Source: Pratylenchus scribneri (Eukaryota; Nematoda; Chromadorea; Rhabditida; Pratylenchidae). Taken from it: 64,000 nucleotides of DNA. The translations under genes and the position numbers were made by a program. Within the stretch, counting starts at the first letter, position 1, and the number at the start of each line of letters is the position of its first letter. Shown here in pieces: positions 58,674 to 64,000 of the stretch. The stretch is taken from positions 62,001 to 126,000 of the forward strand of contig JAQSEB010000004.1 in NCBI GenBank assembly GCA_030063045.1, given 5' to 3'. Below the pieces are notes generated by a model. It was not told where the DNA came from and did not search any database. It saw nothing but the letters and a program-made list of their open reading frames with translations.

Positions 58674-60049
58674 ATTTTACTAAAATGATATAATGGAATT
58701 ATTGGTATTTTTAAGTGTCGATGGCAAACATTTTGGCGATGAAGTGGCAGCCAAAAGTGAGGGAACAAAAATTGTTGGTCGACGAAACAGCGTTTGAATG
58801 GATTTGAATTGGTCAACGGAAATTGGATTTTGAATTGAATCGGATGAAACAAAACAAATGGACTTTAATATAATCCATTTTTGTACACCATAAACAATTC
58901 CATCAATACAGTACATACCCAAATGAATTGATGCCTGCCTTGGGCTATCTAAAATAACCATCCATTCCTCTTTTTATATTTTAAATTTGCCTTCAGGGCA
59001 TCAATTCATCTTTTATATTATTTTTGGGCATCAATAAATTCCATTAATGTTATTTTAATTTATTCCCCCATTTCAACATTCCTATTTTAAATTATTTTGA
59101 ATATTTCGGCATTTCAACATTACAAACTAATTTATCAAAATAGTATTTTAATTTTCACTAATTTGTGATTTATGTTGTGAGAATAAATCGACAATTGAAT
59201 TAAAATTAAATGGGAGAAAGAATGGATTAAAATTGGACTGGGTTTTCATTTAAATTTGGATTAATAGGACGGAGAGGAGGAATGTGGATTAAAATGTTGG
59301 TTTAATAGTTTGGTTGGGAATTGGGATTATATTGTTTTATAATTCTTCTCCTCCATTGCATCAAAATTTTCGGCCATAATTGTTAATTTCCTTTCCTTCC
59401 AAGAAAAATGTTGTCATTTCGCCTTTTCCCTGTGGCAAATTGAATTCATTTTTTATTGTCCTTTTTCCATACTTTCATGTCCACTTTTCCCCTTTCGGCC
59501 ACCACAAATTGATGATAGAAACATTTCAATAAATTGGAGGAATTCTCACTGATCTGAACAAAATTTGATATAAATTAATGAAATTTAAATGGATTTTAGG
59601 CCTGAATTTTGTTGGCCACTCCGCTTGACTCCTTAAAAGGGAAATGGGATGGATTAGTCGATTTGATGTCGGCGAGGGACATTTCGGTCTCGGCCACTTT
59701 GGTCTCGGCCACTTTAACAAGCACCAGCCATTTAGCCAATTTAAATGCTCTAAAGTGCATTTAATGGCCCTAATTATTGGTTATACATTTATCATTCAAG
59801 GATTTAATGTTTGGCCATAATACAAAAATTAAAGCAATTTTCCCGCGTTTTTGGCCACAACTTAACCAATTCTTTACATTTTTAGATGATCAATATACCA
59901 ATGAATAGCCAATAATTAGGACTATTTAATAAACTTTATCATTAAAATTGGTTAAAAAGCTGATTCGCTATGGCTCATCAAAATCGTTGAGGCGGATGTG
60001 GCGAGACCAAAATGGCCCCAACCAATTTTATGGGGAGTGGGGACCAACC
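58674..60049. other. Intergenic, possibly with the end of the guanylyl cyclase gene
   Basis: Between converging genes. On the minus strand, 59608-59715 reads VAETKVAETEMSLADIKSTN and continues to a TAA, and 59953-60000 reads SASTILMSHSESAF; either could be a terminal cyclase exon but no convincing splice sites join them. Confidence 0.35.
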
Positions 60050-63000
60050 ATTCGACTGGCCAAATTCACGGTGTCCCCAAAAAGACAATAACGTGGGGCA
60101 GCCAATCCAACGACCCCTGCGGCCACTGGCCCAGAATGGAATCCAATTCGAACCTAAAAAATTGGAATTTTGGACGGAATTTTTGCCAAAACCATCATAA
60201 TTTCATCCGGTTTGTGGACTAATTTAAAATTGGCCACAAACTGAAAATTGGAGGAATATGAATTTGTTGAATTTGAGGGGGAATGGACCGATCGCATTTT
60301 GAGCGCAATTTCGGCAATGTGTTGGACATGGGCATTGCCATTCTCGCGGGGAACACCCGAAACAATCATATAAGCATCACCAATCTATAAAATAATATAA
60401 AATTTATTCAAAAATATTCTCATTTCTTTGTTAACTATTTAGGCTGCGATTTTCATCCGAATAACTGTTTTGCATTTTTGTAGAGCTAATTTAGAGGCTT
60501 CGATACATATATAATTTGAACTAAGCGCGTTTTAAACAAAAAAAAATATGAAACTGTTTAAAAAATCTTTAACTCTTTCAGTTCAAATCAGAAAAAAATA
60601 AATATTTATTAATATCTTAATGAACTCTAAAAAAGCTAAATAGTTTGTCAAGTGAAAATCGCTTTCTAAACCCTTATAAATTTGTTAACAAAATAAATAA
60701 TTAAATATTCCATTCTGGTTACCGTTTCCACTTTGTATGCATCATGTTTGCCAATAATTGAATTAAAACCGGAGAAAAGATCATTCAGGAAACTGACCAC
60801 CTAATTTGAAGGAGAATATTTGAAGTGATATTCCTTGAGGGATTTACCTGGATTGGAGTGGAAGTGGATGCAATTCGAGTGAAACCACGAATGTCCGAAA
60901 ACAGGACCGTAGAATTTGAATAATATTGTGGGAGGACGGGACGACCCGCCTTTAAATCCTCCGCAATTGATCTGCAAAATTGGCCAAAAATAATGTTTTA
61001 GGAATAATTTATTACGGAGGCAGCATATTTTTGAGAAGGCGATCCGCCTGTTGTTGCGCCTCCTCCAACTGTTGGGTTCTTTCCTTGACTAATTGTTCCA
61101 AATTTGTTGTATAATCCTCCATCATTTTCATCATTTGGTCCACAAGGGATCCACTTCCGGTCGACCGTAAATTTGCATTCACCATTGTTTTCATTCTTTT
61201 TATATTTGGCCGCATTTCCGGCAATTCCAGCCAACATGCTTCGATGGCCTAAAAAATTCAATTACCGTAAAAACCCCATCCCTCCCCCTAATAGAAGAAC
61301 CTCTTGGAGGGTCTCTGAAATTTATAAGCGTCCTCTCTATTTGACACCCCTATTCTATTAGAAGCTCCTCTCAAAATTTTTTCCTTTCTTTGTCTTTTAA
61401 TTCTATAAAGAAAACATGTTTTTTAATGGTGTGTTTCTAATCCTATGATATGTTTGAAATTCAAAAATCATATTCTAAAAAATGTTTTAGCGCACAAAAC
61501 ATGTTTTGATATGTAAATAAAAAAATGTTTTAAAAATCTTGGATTGAAAAAAAAATGTTCTGATTTATTGCAATTTTTATCGATAAAATTTTATATTTTC
61601 ATTCTTTTTTCTGCACTGAAATTTATTAGCCCCCTTGTCAAAAATACGGTATTCCAAATTAAATTGAATTTATTTGATGACCGAAAGTAATTGAAGATTG
61701 AATCCTTCATCATTGTTGATTGTTCGTTGATTTGGGAATGATGGCCGAATAATTTGATCATTCTCCCCTGACAGGGCAATTCTTTCCATAATTTCTATAT
61801 AAAAAAATATGTCAAATTTATTTTAAATTTCCCACTTTTTGGTGGCATATTTCTCTCATAAAATGGTTCCAATTTGAAGAGAATTTGATAGAGGACCATT
61901 CCAAGGGAATACATATCGGCCGCTGGTCCACTTGGGGGAAGGTGTTTTGACGAGATGAATTCACGAATTATTTCCGGTGCCTGTTGAATATATTCTAGAA
62001 AGGGAATTGCGCCATTTCAATTCATCATTCAAAGGGAATTTTACTTTTAAGATGGGATTTTTCATAAATTTTCTTGGACTGCTCCAACTCCTCGTCCGAA
62101 ACAGTTTCATCCGTAGTCTCCTGGTCCGCTCCACTCCGTTCCCGGTCTTTGTCTTTTCGACGTCGTTCCTTTTTCATTCAAATTCATTATTTAAAATTAA
62201 TACTACTTAATTTATCTAAAAATTTATTTAAATTGTCGAAGATTTTAACGATTTATTGGTTTGTCCAGCAGATCCCCGAATCTTATAAATCAATCGATAT
62301 ATTTAGTACGCATCGATTGATATATAATTTGTCATGGTTTGGGATGTATTAAACCGTTTGAATCAATTTTTGGTTCAAAAACTATTTTAGCATTAATTTT
62401 ATCTAAGAAAAAGACAAATAATTATTAAACGATGTGTCTAGTCAAGATCTATCGATTAAGAATAAGATTTGGGGGCCTAGAATAAACCATTGAACCGTTT
62501 AAATCCTTTTAGATATTTTCATTCAATATTTTTAGATAAATTAAATATTTCCAATTCTAATTTATTCCATCATAATAATTATTCCCACCTTTTCCGTCCG
62601 TTTCCCATTTTCGGCTGCCTCCCGATCCTTTTCCCGCTCTCGATCCCTTCGTTTCTTTTGCTTTTCCTTCTCCTCCTTTTCCTCCATTTTTGTCGCATTA
62701 TTTCGATGCTTTTTCTGTGCCCTTAATGCCGATTCCGTCATATATTTCAATTCATTATGCCGCAATTTATCGCCAACAATTTGTTCCGTTATAAAATTTG
62801 TCAATTTTACATTCCAATTTGAGTCGACCAAACAATTTTGAAGGCAAAGAAATCCGTGGTATTTCAATGTGGAAGTATGCAAGAAAAAGAGGCCCTAAAG
62901 GAGAGAAATGATTCACAAAAAAAATGTTTGGATGGGACAAACTTTGACCACATCTTTGGCAAATGAAATTTGGAAATTTCGACTGATTTTCATTTCCTCA

Positions 63001-64000
63001 TTGAAAAGAACATCCTTTTGGGTATAAAAATGAATAATTGAATTGGGATTGGGAACCAACCTCTAAACTTCCACGTTGGCAAAGAATCCAAAGGACAATG
63101 AGCTCATTTTGTTGATTGAATGCAATTCCATAAAATTTGTTCAAATTCTCGAATTCCAACATTTTTAACTGCAAATTAGCAAATTTTAATTCCCCTTTAA
63201 TATTTATTTTGACACCTCCTTCAAATGACTCAATTCCTCCTTGTTAAATGTGATATTCCTTGTTTGTTGGAATCGTTTATAGGCACATTTCACTCCATTC
63301 GCATTTGCCTGTTTGGCACTTAATTTACTGTTTGCTGCTTCCGTATCCATGCTATCGTTGAATGATCCACTGGTGAAGGATTTGGAGCCAGTGCCCAAAG
63401 ATTTGGAGCCACCACTTCGCTTTAAATTTATAAAGATACCAAAATAAATATTCATAATGGATTTTACTCGCAACATTCTGGCTTCAAGCAAACGAATTTG
63501 CTCCCGGGGAATTCGCCAAGTCATATCATAAAGCATTCTTTCCTTTCTAAAAATGGGAACAATGGTATTATTTTGGGATGATGGAATTGTGCGACTCTTT
63601 GACGTAGAGAAAATAGCCGAGAGGAACAGTCACTAAAATTGGGGAATGGCACAAAATTGGGATATAATAAATTACCGGCAAGGAAGAGGATGACCCCAAT
63701 CATAATGTACAATGCCGTATAATCACAAAGTGAGCCATCATATCCGCATTTTGGCATATCCGGTGGCATATGTCCATCATAGGTTGACCAATAATTGCTG
63801 GTCACTTCATGGGCAACCTCAAAATGGCATTTTATTTTGTAATGATCCTTCCATTTTATTTTTTACATGTTCTGAACAATCATTGTCCGAAACATGGCAT
63901 TTCATTTTGTCGCCCAAACGTGCTTCCAATTCAACAACAATTCGCATTGTCCCATTCTTTGTCAAATATGTGGCATAGCTTGGCACACGAACAGCTTTAT
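60050..64000 (-). CDS. Receptor-type guanylyl cyclase, 5' end outside the window
   Basis: Minus strand, many exons; clear ones include 63867-64000, 63676-63817, 63596-63632, 63468-63546 and 60050-60153. From N to C: end of the extracellular domain ([19 protein letters not shown]), membrane segment ([14 protein letters not shown]), a kinase-homology domain ([61 protein letters not shown]), dimerisation coiled coil ([28 protein letters not shown]), and the cyclase ([14 protein letters not shown] with a metal Asp, [47 protein letters not shown]). Nematode gcy genes make cGMP in sensory neurons and elsewhere. The domain stops after ASRM; the usual last 60 or so residues are not found with confidence. 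Two introns hold mobile elements. Confidence 0.88.
61263..61651. mobile_element. TACCGTA-family MITE in guanylyl cyclase intron
   Basis: Begins TACCGTAAAAACCCCATCCC, ends AAAAATACGGTA; inner words CTAATAGAAG and CTATTAGAAG are also inverted. 389 bp. Same family as 3716-3931. Confidence 0.55.
62212..62545. mobile_element. Dispersed repeat in guanylyl cyclase intron
   Basis: Ends are inverted (TTTATCTAAAAATTTA near 62212 and TTTTTAGATAAATTAAAT near 62530). The interior GATCTATCGATTAAG and AATAAACCATTGAACCG match the phosphatase intron repeat at 1740-2062. Confidence 0.6.

Overview
The window looks like nuclear DNA of a nematode. Genes are split by many short introns (mostly 40-50 bp) in AT-rich sequence, and families include an MSP-domain protein, a nematode-type insulin-like peptide, a receptor guanylyl cyclase and two nematode-style GnRH/AKH-receptor-like GPCRs. 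At least four introns have GC-AG instead of GT-AG ends, and transposon debris is dense. I recall frequent GC/AG introns being reported for cyst nematodes, so a tylenchid (cyst-nematode-like) source is my best guess. That is inference, not proof.

Layout. 0-2.4 kb: 3' end of a Cbl/SLI-1 ubiquitin ligase, then a DUSP22/15-like phosphatase. 3.4-4.2 kb: an insulin-like peptide gene with a one-base frameshift at a C7 run. 4.9-25.9 kb: a repetitive block built from partial copies of one ancestral module (small coiled-coil gene, insulin A-chain exon, ribosomal protein L10A on the opposite strand). It holds three RPL10A copies (one damaged), five copies of an unrecognised 92-93-residue charged protein family with a shared upstream module, two degraded insulin A-chain remnants, a head-to-tail pair of Helitron-like elements inserted exactly into one module, a 1.15-kb foldback element, several MITEs and a 77-bp satellite. 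A complete site-2 protease gene (14 exons) sits inside this block at 15.7-18.1 kb.

28.5-37.9 kb: an MSP-domain gene, an EXTL3/RIB-2 heparan sulfate glycosyltransferase, and an ASNSD1-like protein 201 bp downstream on the same strand. 44-54.6 kb: two tandem paralogous GPCR genes with very long third intracellular loops; three of their introns consist largely of copies of one repeat. 54.9-58.7 kb: a small secreted protein of unknown function and a low-complexity Asn/Gly-rich protein. 60-64 kb (minus): most of a receptor guanylyl cyclase running off the right edge.

Functional themes: neuropeptide/insulin signalling (insulin, GPCRs, guanylyl cyclase, Cbl), secretory-pathway enzymes (S2P, EXTL3), and a block of recent duplications and mobile elements. 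Exon borders were placed by eye from splice motifs, reading frame and remembered family sequences. For S2P, EXTL3, ASNSD1, both GPCRs, MSP and intact RPL10A the summed exon lengths are divisible by three.
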